Assembly: GCF_014650115.1 (NCBI RefSeq)
Contig: NZ_BMUI01000033.1
Span: 1 to 64,000, forward strand
Length of the DNA stretch: 64,000 bases
DNA from: Streptomyces olivaceoviridis
GTDB taxonomy: Bacteria; Actinomycetota; Actinomycetes; Streptomycetales; Streptomycetaceae
Reading direction: 5' to 3'
Each line of letters begins with the position of its first letter. Position 1 is the first letter of the stretch. The notes under the pieces are model-generated. The model was not told the DNA's origin. It did not search any database and saw only the letters and a list, made by a program, of their open reading frames with translations. Shown here piece by piece: positions 25,531 through 38,400 of the stretch. The position numbers and the translations under genes were made by a program.

Positions 25531-26343
25531 TCAGTCGAGCGTGCCGCCGAGGATGCCGTCGCGGACCGCGCGGAGTTCCTCGTCATCGGTGATGGTCCGG
25601 GACTTCTCGATGCCGGCCCGCACCGTCAGCAGGCGCCGGCCCTTGAGCACCACCTGTCCGTCGGCGACGGCCCGGCTGTGGAGCTGGGGTGCGCTCTCCT
25701 GGGTCACGGCCGCCAGCTTCACGTTCGCCAGGTCCTGGAAGGCGTACCACTCGGCAGGCTCGCGGACCTTCGGAGTGAAACGGAAGACCACACTCCAGCG
25801 CCCCAGCCGCGGTCTGCGCTCCAGGAGCACGCCGTCGCCGTCCTCGACGAGGCGGTACCGGCAGCCGTACTGCACCTGCTCGCGCCCGTCGGTGGCACCG
25901 TCGAGCCGCAGGGGTTCGAGGAACGACGGTCCGGCGTAGCCCACGTCGACGAGCCAGCGCGCTCCGTCGACGCGGGCCACCATCAGCATGTGCTCGACAT
26001 CGACGCCGTACTCCGCCTCCCCCTCGGCCGTGGTCCCGGCGATCAGGTCGACGTCGTAGCGGAGGTCGCGCAGCAGGCGCAGGAACAGCCGGGTCATCTG
26101 GACGCAGCCGCCGCCGTGGCCCGCCGCGACGACGGCGTCGAAGGTGGCGTCCTGGTCGAAGTCGACCAGATCGACCACCTCGCCGCTCGCGGTCGGCACG
26201 GCCAGGGAGCCGGTGCTGCTGAACGGCACGGTCTCCATGTGCCGCTTGTGCAGCCGGACAAGGGTGGTCAGGTCGGGCGCGGGACGCCCGGCCCGCTCGC
26301 TGTCGTGGCCCAGCCGCCGTAGGTAGGTGTCGGTGTCGAACAC
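25531..26343 (-). CDS. Arylamine N-acetyltransferase-type amide synthase (RifF-like)
   Basis: This 270-residue NAT-family protein carries the Cys-His-Asp triad: Cys in HGGGCVQMTRLF near 68, His in EHMLMVARVDG near 105, and Asp in LVDVGYAGP near 120. In ansamycin clusters this family (RifF, GdmF, NapF) sits right behind the last PKS gene. It releases the chain from the final carrier domain by amide bond formation with the AHBA amine, closing the macrolactam. Here it begins 66 bp behind the PKS stop, and the PKS has no thioesterase. GTG at 26343 is preferred because GAGAGG lies 8 bp upstream. GTG at 26349 is too close to that site. Confidence 0.93.
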   Translation of the reverse strand: MFDTDTYLRRLGHDSERAGRPAPDLTTLVRLHKRHMETVPFSSTGSLAVPTASGEVVDLVDFDQDATFDAVVAAGHGGGCVQMTRLFLRLLRDLRYDVDLIAGTTAEGEAEYGVDVEHMLMVARVDGARWLVDVGYAGPSFLEPLRLDGATDGREQVQYGCRYRLVEDGDGVLLERRPRLGRWSVVFRFTPKVREPAEWYAFQDLANVKLAAVTQESAPQLHSRAVADGQVVLKGRRLLTVRAGIEKSRTITDDEELRAVRDGILGGTLD

Positions 26344-26409
26344 GGTCACTGCCTCTCTGTTCCGGGGAGTCGCGCTGTGCGTCGCGCCGCTGCCGCGGGT
26401 GCGCAACCG

Positions 26410-29400
26410 TCAGGCATCGGCCATCGCCCCGTCCAGGCGTGCCAGCAGGTAGCCGGTGAGCGCGGCCGGCGTCGGGTGGCCGAAGACGGCCGCGGAAGTC
26501 AGCCCGGTGCCGGTACGGTCGCCGATCCGCCGGGACAGCTCGATCGCCAGCAGCGAGTCCAGGCCCAGTTCGAAGAACCCGCGCTGGGCGTCGACCGGTT
26601 CGGCCGGATCCAGTTCGAGCACCTCGGTCAACTGCGCTCGCACCAGGTCCAGTACGGTCCGCTCCCGCTCGTCGGGGCTCTGCCCGGCCAACTGCTCCCT
26701 CCACCCGTTCTCGGCACCCGCGGCGGACTCCGCCGTGTGGGCGGCCGACCGCCGACGTGAGCGGACCAGCCCGCGCAGCAACGGCGGCACGGGACGGCCG
26801 GCCGCCGGAGCGGCCCACTGCTCGGGCCGGCCGGGCACCGGGAACGGCTCGCCGGAGCGCAGCGCCTCGGACACCGCCGACAGCGCCACGTCCGGGTCGG
26901 GCGCGCCGCCGGTCCCGGCCACAGCGGGCAGCAGCACCGGGGCGCTGCCGGCCTGCCCGGCCATCCGGCGGCGGGCCACGACCGCCCGCGCGAAGCCGTC
27001 GGCCGCGGCGTTCGCCGGATGATGCACCGGCCCCAGCAGGGCCGCTGCCGAGGTGACCACCAGGAACAGGGCGAGGCGGTCGTCCGCGGTGAGGTCGGCG
27101 AGGTGGCGCAGCGACTCGGTGCGCGCGGCCAGCACCTCGGTGAGCCGGTCCGCGTCCAGCTCCGCGAGCCGGGTGTCGTCGGGCAGCCCCGCGGCGTGCA
27201 CCACGCCGGTGAGCGGGTGCTCGTCCGGGATGCCGTCCAGCAGCCGGCGCAGCGCGTCCCGGTCGGCGACGTCGCAGGCCCGGACGGTCACCGACGCGCC
27301 GAGGGCGGTGAGGTCGGCGGCCAAAGCCGCAGCGCCCTCGGTGCCGGGTCCGCCCCGTCCGGCGAGGACGAGGTGGCGCACACCGTGCTCGGCGGCCAGG
27401 TGCCGGGCCACCCGGGCGCCGGCCGTGCCGGTGCCGCCGACGACCAGGACGGTGCCGTCCGGATCGAGGGCCGGGGCCGTGGCCTCCGTCGTGGCGACCG
27501 GTACCAGCCGCGGCACGTGCACCCGCCCGGCGCGCACGGCGGCCTGCGGTACGGCCGCGGCCAGGACCCGGCCCAGGCTTGCCGTGCCGCGGTCTGCAGG
27601 TGCGGTGCGGGGCTCTTCCGGTGCGTCGTCGAGCAGCACGAACCGTCCCGGGTACTCGGCCTGGATCGCGGCGTACATCTCCCACACCGCCGCCGCGGCC
27701 GGGTCGGGCGCCGCCGCACCGGTGTCCCGGGGACCGGCCGGCACCGCGGCGCGGGTGCGCACCACCAGGGCCCGGCCCGCCAGATCCGGCTCGTCCAGCC
27801 AGGCCTGTGCGACGGCGAGCGCCCGCCGGCAGGCGTCCTCGGGTTCCCGGCCCGCGCCGACGTCGAACACTGCGGTCGCTGCGGCTCCCAGGGGCGACGG
27901 GTCCGCGGCAACCCGGTACACGGCGTCGTCGCTGTCGACGGTGACGATCTCGACGGCGCTACCCGGCCGCCCGTCGTCGAGCGGGACCCATTCGGTCCGC
28001 AGGGCACGGCCGCCCCGTCCCGCCGGTGCCACGGTCGCCGGCCCGGCCGTGATGCGGGCCGCGGTGAGCACCGGCAGGCCCGTGTGGTCGGCCGCCTCCA
28101 GGCTGACTCCGTCGCCGGTCCGCCGCAGCCGGACGCGCAGCGCCGAGGCGCCGGACGCGTGCAACACGACCTGCTGCCAGGCCGACGGCACGTGGCCCGC
28201 CGGGAAGCCCGCCACGTGCGCCGCGGCCTCCAGCAGCAGCGGGTGGACGCCGAAACGGCCGACGGCGTCGGTCTGGTCGGCGGGGACGGCCACGTCGGCG
28301 TAGACGTCCTCGCCGCGCCGCCACACCGCGCGCAGGGCCGGCGGCACGGCGGCGCCGGTCGCCACGGGCAGTTCGTCGAGGCCGACCGGTTCGGCGCCGG
28401 CCGGCGGCCAGGGGGCCGGGTCCGGCTCGGGCTCGGTGGCGGGGGCGGTGGGTGACAGCACGCCCTGTGCGTGCAGGGTCCACACGGGCCGGTCCCGGTC
28501 CGTCGTCGCGGGTGCCGACCGCACGGTCACCGGACGGCGGCCGGCGGCGTCGGCGCCGTCGACGCAGATCTGCAGCCGTGCCGCGTCCCCGGGGCCCAGG
28601 ACCAGGGGCGCCGTCAGCTCCAGCTCCTCCAGGTCACCGCAGTCGACCTCGTCCCCGACCCGGATGGCCAGCTCGACCCAGAGCGAGCCGGGCACCTCGA
28701 CCGGACCGCCGTCGGTACCGGCGGTGAGCCAGGGCTGATCGTGCGCCGAGAGCCGTGAGACGGCCATCAGCCCGTCCGAGCCGGGCAGTTCGACCATCGT
28801 GGTGAGCAGCGGGTGCTCGGTGCGGGCCAGGCCGAGAGCGCCGGTGTCGGTGGTCCGCGAGCTCCGCAGCCAGTAGCGCCGGTGGTCGAACGGATAGGTC
28901 GGCAGCTCGCGGCAGAGGTCCCGCCAGCCGGCCTGTCCGGTGGGGAGGGCCGTCGCCCAGGAGACCGGCAGGCCGGCGGCGAAGGCTTCCGCGAAGGCGG
29001 TCGTCAACCGCTCCCGGCCGCCCTCGCCGCGCCTCAGGGTGGCGAGCACCGGCGTGGTCCGGCCGGTGTCGTGGATGATGTCGAGGAGGGACGGGACCAG
29101 CCCGGGATGGGCGGAGACCTCGACCACGGCGCGCGCGTCGGCGCTCACCGCGCGGACAGCGGCGTCCAGTTCGACCGGCCGGCGCAGATTGCGGAACCAG
29201 TAGCCGGCGTCCAGGAGTTCGTCGGGGCCGATCCAGCGACCGTCGACGGTGGAGTAGAACCGGCAGCCCGGGACGAGCCCCTGTGCGGGCCGTTCCCCGA
29301 TCCCGTCCAGGGCGGCCAGCATCGGCTCCTGGAGTTCGTCGACGAGGAACGAGTGGGAGGCGTAGTCCGCCCGGATCCTGCGGAACCAGAGCTGCTGGTC

Positions 29401-32400
29401 GGCCGCGGCGGCGGCCAGCTCCTCGATGGCGGCGCGTTCGCCGGAGACGGCCACGTTCACCGGACCGTTCACCGCGGCGATCTCTACCCGGCCCCCGTAG
29501 TCGGCGAGCATCTCCGTCATCCGTGCGCGGCTCACGCCGACCACGAGCATCCCGCCGGTGGACGGGAGCGCCGCGGCCATCCGGGAGCGCAGCACGATCG
29601 CGCGCAGCGCGTCCGGCACGGACAGCAGGCCCGCGACGCATGCCGCGGCGATCTCGCCCTGCGACGCGCCGAGCACCACGTCCGGCACCACACCGGCGGA
29701 CGCCCAGAGCTGGGCCAGACCGGTCATCATGACGAACGAGGCGGGCTGGATCACGTCCACCCGGGACAGATCGTTCTCGCCGCCGAGCGCCTGCTCCAGC
29801 GTCCAGTCGAGGTCGTACTCGGCGAGCAGCGCGTCGCATCGCCGCACCCAGGCCCGGAACTCGGGCGAGTGGTCCATCAGTTCGCGGCCCATGCCGACCC
29901 AGTGGCCGCCCTGGCCCGGGAAGAGGAACACCGTCTGGGTGCCCGGGGTGGACGATCCGCCCGGCGCCCGGTCGGCACCACCGGCGGCCAGCGCCCGCAG
30001 CCCGTCGACCAGTTCGGCGCGGTCGGCCGCGATCACGGTGGTCCGCGTCTGGTGCCGGGTACGTCCGTGGGCCAGAGCGGTGGCCAGCGCGGGCAGGGGC
30101 GCGGTGCCACGCTCGGCGAAGTCGGCCAGCCGATCCGCGAGCGCGGCCAGCCGGGCCGGGCTGCCGGCCGTCAGGACGAAGGGCAGCGGGGCGTCCTCGG
30201 CGGGGCTCCGCACCGGCTCGACCGCTCGCCGCGGCGGCTCCTCCAGGATGAGGTGGGCGTTGGTGCCGCTGAGGCCGAACGCGGACACGCCCGCGCGGCG
30301 GGTGCGGCCGGGCCGGGACGGCCACGGCCGGGCGTCGGTCAGCAGCTGGATCGTGCCGCTGGACCAGTCCACCTCGGGTGTGGGGGCGTCCACGTGCAGG
30401 GTGGCCGGCAGTGTCTGGTGGCGCAGCGCGAGCACCATCTTGATCACGCTCGCCACGCCCGCGGCGGCCTGGGTGTGACCGATGTTGGACTTCACCGAGC
30501 CGAGCCACAGTGGCTGCTCGGGGTCGCGCCGGCCGTAGGTGGCCAGCAGCGCCTGGGCCTCGATCGGGTCGCCCAGCCGGGTGCCCGTGCCGTGCGCTTC
30601 CACGACGTCCACGTCGGCGGGGGCCACCCCGGAGACCGCGAGCGCGCGCCGGATCACCCGTTGCTGGGCCGGCCCGTTGGGCGCTGTGAGCCCGTTGGAG
30701 GCGCCGTCCTGGCTGATGGCGGAACCGCGTACCACGGCGCTGACACTGTGTCCGTGGGCGTGGGCGTCGGCCAGGCGTTCCAGCAGTACCACGCCGACGC
30801 CCTCGCCGTTGCCGGTGCCGTCGGCGGAGGCGGCGAACGCCTTGCACCGGCCGTCGGCCGCGAGCCCGCCGTTCTTGGCGAACTCGACGTAGGCGCCCGG
30901 CGTGGCCATCACGGTGACGCCGCCGACCACGGCCAGCGAGCACTCGCCGTTGCGCAGCGCCTGCATGGCCAGGTGCATCGCCACCAGGGAGGAGGAGCAG
31001 GCGGTGTCCACGGACACCGCCGGGCCGGTGAAGCCGTACACGTAGGACACGCGGCCGGAGACCACGGAGACCGCGCCGCCGGTGCCGCGCAGGCCGTCGG
31101 ATTGCGCGTCGCCGCCGAACATGCCGTAGCCCTGGCCCATCACACCGACGAACACGCCCACGTCGGTCCCGCGCAGCGCGGCCGGGTCCAGGCCGCCGTC
31201 CTCCAGGGCCTCCCACACGACCTCCAGCAGCAGCCGCTGCTGCGGGTCCATCGCCGTCGCCTCGCGCGGGGAGATGCCGAAGAACCCGGCGTCGAACTCA
31301 GCGGCGTCCGCCAGGAAGCTGCCGGCCTCCACGGGGACGGTGGACAGGTCCCAGCCGCGGTCGGTCGGGAACGGCGACCGTCCCTCCCCACGGCGGATCA
31401 GCAGCTCCCACAGGTCGTCCGGTCCTCGTACCCCGCCCGCCAGCCGGCAGCCGAGTCCGACGACGGCGATGTCGTCGTGAGCTCCGGCGGCCACCACCGG
31501 CGCCGCCTCGGCGGGTGTGGCGGTGCCGGCCAGTTCGTCGCGCAGGAACCCGGCCAGTTGCCGGGGGGTGGGGTAGTCGTAGACCAGGGTGGCGGGCAGG
31601 GTCAGTCCGGTCGCGGCGGCCAGGCGGTTGCGCAGTTCCACCCCGCCGAGCGAGTCCATGCCGACGCTCTGGAAGGCGGTGTCCGGATCGATGTCGTCGG
31701 CGGACCCGTGGCCCAGGACGAGGGCGGCGCGGGAGCGGACGAGGGTCAGCAGCCACGCCTCCTGCTCGGCCGGGGAGCGGCCGGCGAGCGCGGCGAGCAG
31801 ATCGCTCGCGGCGGCCGTGTCTTCGGCGCGCCGGCGCGCCCTGACGAGGTGCCGCAGCAGCGGCTGGACCGGACCGCCTGCGGCGGCGTCGGCGCGGGCG
31901 GCGGCGAGATCCAGCTTGATCGGCACCAGGTGTGCCTCGCCGCCGTCGAGGGCGGCGTCGAACAGGGCGAGGCCTTCCTCCGGTCGCAGCGGCAGCACGC
32001 CGCCGCGGCGCATCCGGGCCCGGTCCGTGGTGTCCAGGTGCCCGGTCATGCCGCCGCTCTGGTCCCACAGGCCCCAGGACAGGGCCACCCCCGGTCGGCC
32101 GGCCGCGCGGCGCGCCGTCATGAGCCCGTCCAGGTAGGCGTTGGCGGCGGCGTAGTTGGCCTGTCCGGCGGAGCCGAGCAGGCCGGCGGCCGAGGAGAAC
32201 GCCACGAACGCGGCGAGATCGCAGTCCCGGGTCAGCTCGTCCAGGTGCCGCGCGCCCTCGGCCTTCGGACCGAGGACGGCGGCGAGGCGGGCCGGGTCCA
32301 TCGCGCCGAGCAGACCGTCGTCGAGGACGCCTGCGGTGTGGACGACGGCGGTGAGCGGGTGGGCGGCCGGGATGCCGGCGAGGAGCGTGGCCACGGCGGC

Positions 32401-35400
32401 GCGGTCCGAGACGTCGCAGGCGGCCACGGTCACCGCGGCGCCCAGTCGGGACAGTTCGGCGACGAGTTCCTCGGCGCCTTCGGCCGCCGGTCCTCGCCGG
32501 CCGGCCAGCAGCAGGTGCCGGGCACCCCGGGCGCGGACCAGGTGGCGGGCCACCAGGGCACCGAGCGAGCCGGTGCCGCCAGTGATCAGGACGGTGCCGT
32601 CGGGGTCCAGCGCGGGCTGCCCGGCGCTCGGCTCCGCGAGCGGCCCGGCGGGCGCCAGGCGGGGTAGCAGGAGGGTGGTGCCGCGCACCGCCGTCTGCGG
32701 TTCGCCGGTGGCCAACGCCGTCGCGACCGCCGCCTCGGTGTCCGCCCCGGGGTCGAGGTCGAGCAGCAGTGTCCGGCCCGGCATCTCGGCCTGGGCGGCG
32801 CGGACCAGGCCCCAGACGGCGGCCGAGGGGGCGTCGGTGGCGGAGGCCGGTCCGGTGGGCGCGGCGCCGCGGGTGACGACTACGAGCCGGGCGTCGGCGG
32901 GAGCCTCGTGCTGCCAGGCCTGGAGCACGGCGAGCACGTGCGCGAGCAGCGGCTGTGCGTCGCCGCCGGGGGCGACCTCCAGCACCGCGGCGGCCGGCGG
33001 GCTGTGCTGCGGTTCGTCGTGCCCGGTCCCCCCGGTCCCCTCTTCGGCGGTCCACACGGGTCCGGGAGCGGGCACGGTGGCCCGCGCCGCGAACGCCGTC
33101 ACGTCCGCGGGGCTCGTCACCGGAACCGTCACGGTCTGCCCGGACGGTACCGCGGAGGGTTCCGTGGCGGTCCAGACGACCCGGTACATCGCGTCCGCGG
33201 CGGCGCCGGCGCCCAGGTCCTCCGGCCGGATCGGCGCCGCCGTCCAGGACCGGGCGGACAGCACCGGGATCCCGGACCCGTCGGTCGCCTCAAGACTCCA
33301 CCGGTCCTCGCCGAGCGGGGTCAGCCGGGCGCGCACGCGGCGTGCGCCGCTCGCGTGCAGCACGACCTCCTCCCACACCGTGGCGGCCGTGGAACCGGCC
33401 GTCACCGCCCGCGTCACCGCTTCCAGCAGGGCCGGGTCGAGGCCGAACTCCGGGGCGCCGTCGGGGCCGGTGCCGTCGTCGGTGAGCGCGACCTCCGCGT
33501 ACGTCTCCTCGCCCCGGCGCCACATGCCCAGCAGCCCGGGGCTCTCCTCGGGCGTCTCGACCGGCTCGGCCCCGGCCGGCGGCCACGCCCGCGGCGCCGG
33601 GTCGGGCGCGGCCGGCGTGCGCGCGGACAGTTCGCCGACGGCGTGCCGGACCCAGGTGCCGGAACCGTCCTGGGCACCGTGGATGGTGACCGGGCGGCAG
33701 CCCTGCTCGTCGGCCGCACCCACGGTGATCTCCAGCCGTACCCCGGCGTTCGGCGGAACGACGAGCGGGGTCTCGACGGCGAGGCGCGCCACCACCCCGC
33801 AGCCGACCTCGTCACCGGCCCGGACGGCCAGGTCCAGGAGTGCCGCGCTGCTCACCACGGTGGCCCCGTGCACCCGGTGCCCGTCCAGCCACGGATGGGT
33901 GGCCGACGACAGCCGTGCGGTGCCGACGAACCCGCCGGTGTCCGGCACGGGGACGACGGCGGACAGCAGCGGGTGGTCGGCGGGCAGCTGTCCGAGGCCG
34001 GCCGCGTCGGTGCGTCCGGCGGCCGTCTTCACCCAGTAGTGCGTGCGGTCGAAGGCGTACGTCGGCAGCTCGACGGCGGACGCGCCGGCCGGGAGCAGTG
34101 CCTGCCAGTCGGCCGGGACGCCCCGTACGAACAGCTCGGCGAGCGCGCCGATCGCGGTCTGCGCCTCGTCGTGTCCGTCGCGCAGCATCGGCGCGCACAC
34201 CGGCTCGGTGCCCGAGGCGGCGGCCGTCTCCAGCATCGGCGCGGTCAGGGCCGCGCCCGGTCCCATCTCCACGAACAGCCTTCCGCCCTGGTCGAGCGCG
34301 GCGGCCATGCCGTCGGCGAAGCGCACGGTGCGGCGTACGTGCTCGACCCAGTAGTCGGTGCTGGTCATGTCGCCGTCCTGGTGGGCGACGACGCGGATTC
34401 GCGCGGGCTGCCAGGTGACGTCGGCGATCGCCGCGCGGAACTCGGCGAGCATCGGGTCCATCCGGGCGGAGTGGAAGGCGTGGGACACCTGGAGCCGCTT
34501 GGCCTTGCGGCCCTGTGCGCGCAGCGCGTCGGCGGCGGCGAGCACCGCGTCCTCGTCGCCGGAGAGCACCACCGAGGAGGGCTGGTTCACGGCGGCGATG
34601 TCGACGCCCGCACCGAGGAAGGGGCGGACGTCGTCCTCGGTGGCGGCCACGGCGACCATGGCGCCGCCGGCGGGCAGCGCCTGCATGAGCCGGCCCCGGG
34701 CGGCGACGACGGTCGCCGCGTCCTCCAGCGACAGCATTCCGGCGACGTGCGCCGCCGTGATCTCGCCGATGGAGTGGCCGAGCAGCAGCCGCGGGCGGAT
34801 GCCCCACGACTCGGCCAGGCGGAACAGTGCGGTCTCGACCGCGAACAGCGCCGCCTGGGTGTGGACGGTCTGGTCCAGCAGCGCCGCCTGCGGGCTGTCC
34901 GGTTCCGCGAAGACGACGTCCCGCACGGAGGTGCCGACCGCGCCGAGGAGCCGGTCGTCCAGGCGGGCGCAGGCCTCGTCGAAGGCCGCCGCGTACACGG
35001 GGAAGCGGGCGTACAGCTCGCGTCCCATGCCGAGCCGCTGCGATCCCTGTCCCGGGAACACGAAGACGGTCGAGGCGGCGGCGCCGACCGCGGCCGTTCC
35101 GGCGGTGACGCCGAGGGCGGGCTCCCCGGCGGCGATCGCGTCGAGCCGGTCGAGGAGGGTTTCCCGGTCCGCCGCGGCGACGACGGCCCGATGGGCGAGC
35201 AGGGCGCGGCCGTTGAGCAGGGTCCGCGCCGTGTCCGGCAGCGGCAGCCCGGTCGCGACGGCCGCGCGCAGCCGCTTCGCCTGGCCGGCCAGGGCGGCCG
35301 GGTTGTGGGCCGAGACGACGAAGGGCAGTACGGCACCGGCCGCGTCGTCCGGCGGTTCGGACCCGGTGGCCGCGACGGCGGGCGGTGTGGTCGTGTCGCC

Positions 35401-38400
35401 GGGCGCCGTGGCCGGTTCGGCCGGGGCCTGTTCGAGGATCAGGTGCGCGTTGGTGCCGCTGATTCCGAACGAGGAGATGCCGGCCCGGCGCGGGCGGCCG
35501 GTCTCGGGCCAGGGGCGTTCCTCGGTGAGCAGGGCGACGGTGCCCGCGGACCAGTCGACGTGCGGCGTCGGCTCGTCCACGAAGAGCGTCGCGGGCAGCA
35601 CGCCGTGCGTCAGGGCCCCGACCATCTTGATCACCGAGGTCACGCCGGCCGCGGCCTGGGTGTGGCCGAGGTTGGACTTGACCGATCCCAGCCACAGCGG
35701 CCGGTCGGGTGAGCGGTCCCGCCCGTAGGTGGCGATGATCGCCTCGGCCTCGCTCGGGTCGCCGAGCGTGGTGCCGGTGCCGTGGGCCTCCAGCGTGTCG
35801 ACCTCGTCCGGCGCGACCCCGGCGGCGGCCAGCGCCGCGCGGATCACCCGCTGCTGCGACGGGCCGTTCGGCGCGGTGAGGCCGTTGGAGGCGCCGTCCT
35901 GGTTCACCGCGGAGCCGCGGATCGCCGCGAGGACACGGTGGCCGTTGCGCCGGGCGTCGGACAGCCGTTCCAGGAGTACGACGCCCACGCCCTCGGAGAG
36001 CACGGTGCCGTCGGCAGCCGCGGCGAAGGCCTTGCACCTGCCGTCCGCGGCCAGGCCGCGGGCGCGGGAGAAGCCGGTTACGCCGACCGGGGAGCCCATG
36101 ACGGCGACGCCTCCGGCGAGGGCCAGTTCGCACTCGCCCAGGCGCAGCGCCTGGGCCGCGAGGTGGATGGCCACGAGGGACGACGAGCAGGCGGTGTCCA
36201 CCGTCATGGCCGGGCCCTCCAGCCCGAAGACGTAGGACACCCGTCCGGAGGCGACGCTGCCGGCGGTGGCGGTGGTGGTGAAGCCTTCGAGTTCGGCGGG
36301 CACGTCGGCCAGTGAGCCCAGGTAGTCGTGGATCGACATGCCGGTGTAGACGCCGACGCGTTCGCCGCGTACCGACGACGGGTCGATGCCCGCGCTCTCC
36401 AGCACCTGCCAGGTGGTCTCCAGGAGCAGCCGCTGCTGGGGGTCCATGGCCAGCGCCTCGCGCGGGGAGATCCCGAACAGGGCGGCGTCGAAGTACCCGG
36501 CGTCCCGCAGGAATCCGCCCCGGCGGGTGTAGGCCGTGCCGGCGCGGTCGGGGTCGGAGTCGAAGAGGCCGTCGAGGTTCCATCCGCGGTCGTCCGGGAA
36601 CTCCGAGATGCCGTCCCGGCCGTCGGCGACCAGCTGCCACAGCTCGGCGGGCGAGGTGACCCCGCCGGGCAGCCGGCACGCCATGCCGACGATCACGACG
36701 GGGTCGTCGTCCGTGGCTTCGGCCGGGGCGACCGGGCGCACGGGGGTGACGGCGTCGACCGTGCCGCCCAGTTGTTCGAGCAGGTGCCGGGCGAGCACGA
36801 CCGGTGTGGGGTAGTCGAAGACGAGCGTGGCGGGCAGCTTGACAGCGGTGGCCGCCGACAGCCGGTTGCGCAGTTCGACGGCGGTCAGCGAGTCGAAGCC
36901 GATGTCGCCGAATCGCTCGGAGTCCAGGGCGGGGTCGGCCTCGCCCAGACCGAGGACGGCCGACACCTCGGTGCGGATGACGTCGAGCACCAGCTCGGTC
37001 CGCTCCTGGTCGGGGAGCCCGGCGAGCCTGCGGGCCAGCGCTCCTTCGGCGCCGGCGGCGGCCTGGGCCGTCCGCCGCGGCGGGCGCACGAGGGCGCGGA
37101 ACAGCGGGGGGACGGTGCCGTCCGCGGCTGCCTCGGCGCGTACGGCACCGAGATCGAGCCGGATCGGCACGAGGAGCGGGTTGCCCGAACGGATGCCGAG
37201 GTCGAAGAGGGTGAGTGCCTCGGCCGTCGACATCGGTCGGACGCCGCCCCGGCTCATCCGAGTGCGGTCGACGTCGGCGAGCTGTCCCGTCATCCCGGTG
37301 ACCGGGCTCCACAGGCCCCAGGCCAGGGACACGGCGGGCAGTCCCGCCGCCCGCCGGGCCGAGACGACGGCGTCGACGTAGGCGTTGGCCGCCGCGTAGT
37401 TGCCCTGGCCCGCGGAGCCGAAGACGCCGGCGGCCGAGGAGAACGCGGCGAAGACCTGGGGCGGCCGTTCCCGGGTCAGCTCGTCCAGCAGGCGCAGCGC
37501 GCCCGCCTTCGGCGCGAAGACGCCGGCCATGCGGTGCGGGTCCAGGCCGGCGATGACGCCGTCGTCCAGGACACCCGCGGCGTGGATGACGCCGGTCAGC
37601 GGGTGCTCGGACGGGACGGCGGCGAGCAGTTCCGCGAGGGCGTCACGGTCCGACACGTCGCAGGCGGCGACGACGACGGACGCGCCCTGCCCGGTCAGTT
37701 CGTCCACGAGCGCGGTCACGCCCTCGGCTGCCGGGCCGCGCCGGCTCGCGAGCACCAGCCGGCGTACGCCGTGCTCGCGCACCAGGTGCCGGGCCAGCAG
37801 CGCGCCGAGTACTCCGGTGCCGCCGGTGATCAGCACGGTGCCGTCCTCGGCGAATCCCGTGGGTACGTCGGGTGCGTCGGGTGCGTCGGGTTCGGTGAGC
37901 CGGGCGCGGCCGAGTCGCGGGGCGAGGACGGCATCGTCGCGTACGGCGGTCTGCGGCTCACCACTGGCGAGGGCCGCCCCGATCGCCCGGTCCCGGTCGG
38001 CGCCGGGCTCCAGGTCCACCAGGACGAACCGGCCGGGGTTCTCGGCCTGCGCGGCACGCAGCAGTCCCCACACGGCGGCGCCGCCCGGGTCGGTGACCGG
38101 TCCGCGTACCGGCACCGCGCCCCGGGTCGCCACGACCAGCGGCACCGTTGCGAGGGCAGGCTCCTCCAGCCAGGCCTGGAGCACTCCGAGAACCCGGCAC
38201 AGCAGCGGCAGCGGATCGTCCCCGGTACGGGCCCCGGTGTCGGTTCCGGGAGGCGCGGTGAGGTCGAGCACGGCGAGGTCGGGCACGGGCTCGCCCAGAT
38301 CCTCGGCGAGCGTGATCCGCACCACGTCACCGGAGGTGGCGACGACGGCCCGGTGCTGCGCCTGCTGCCCGGCCGCGGACGGCACACGCGTCCAGTCGAG

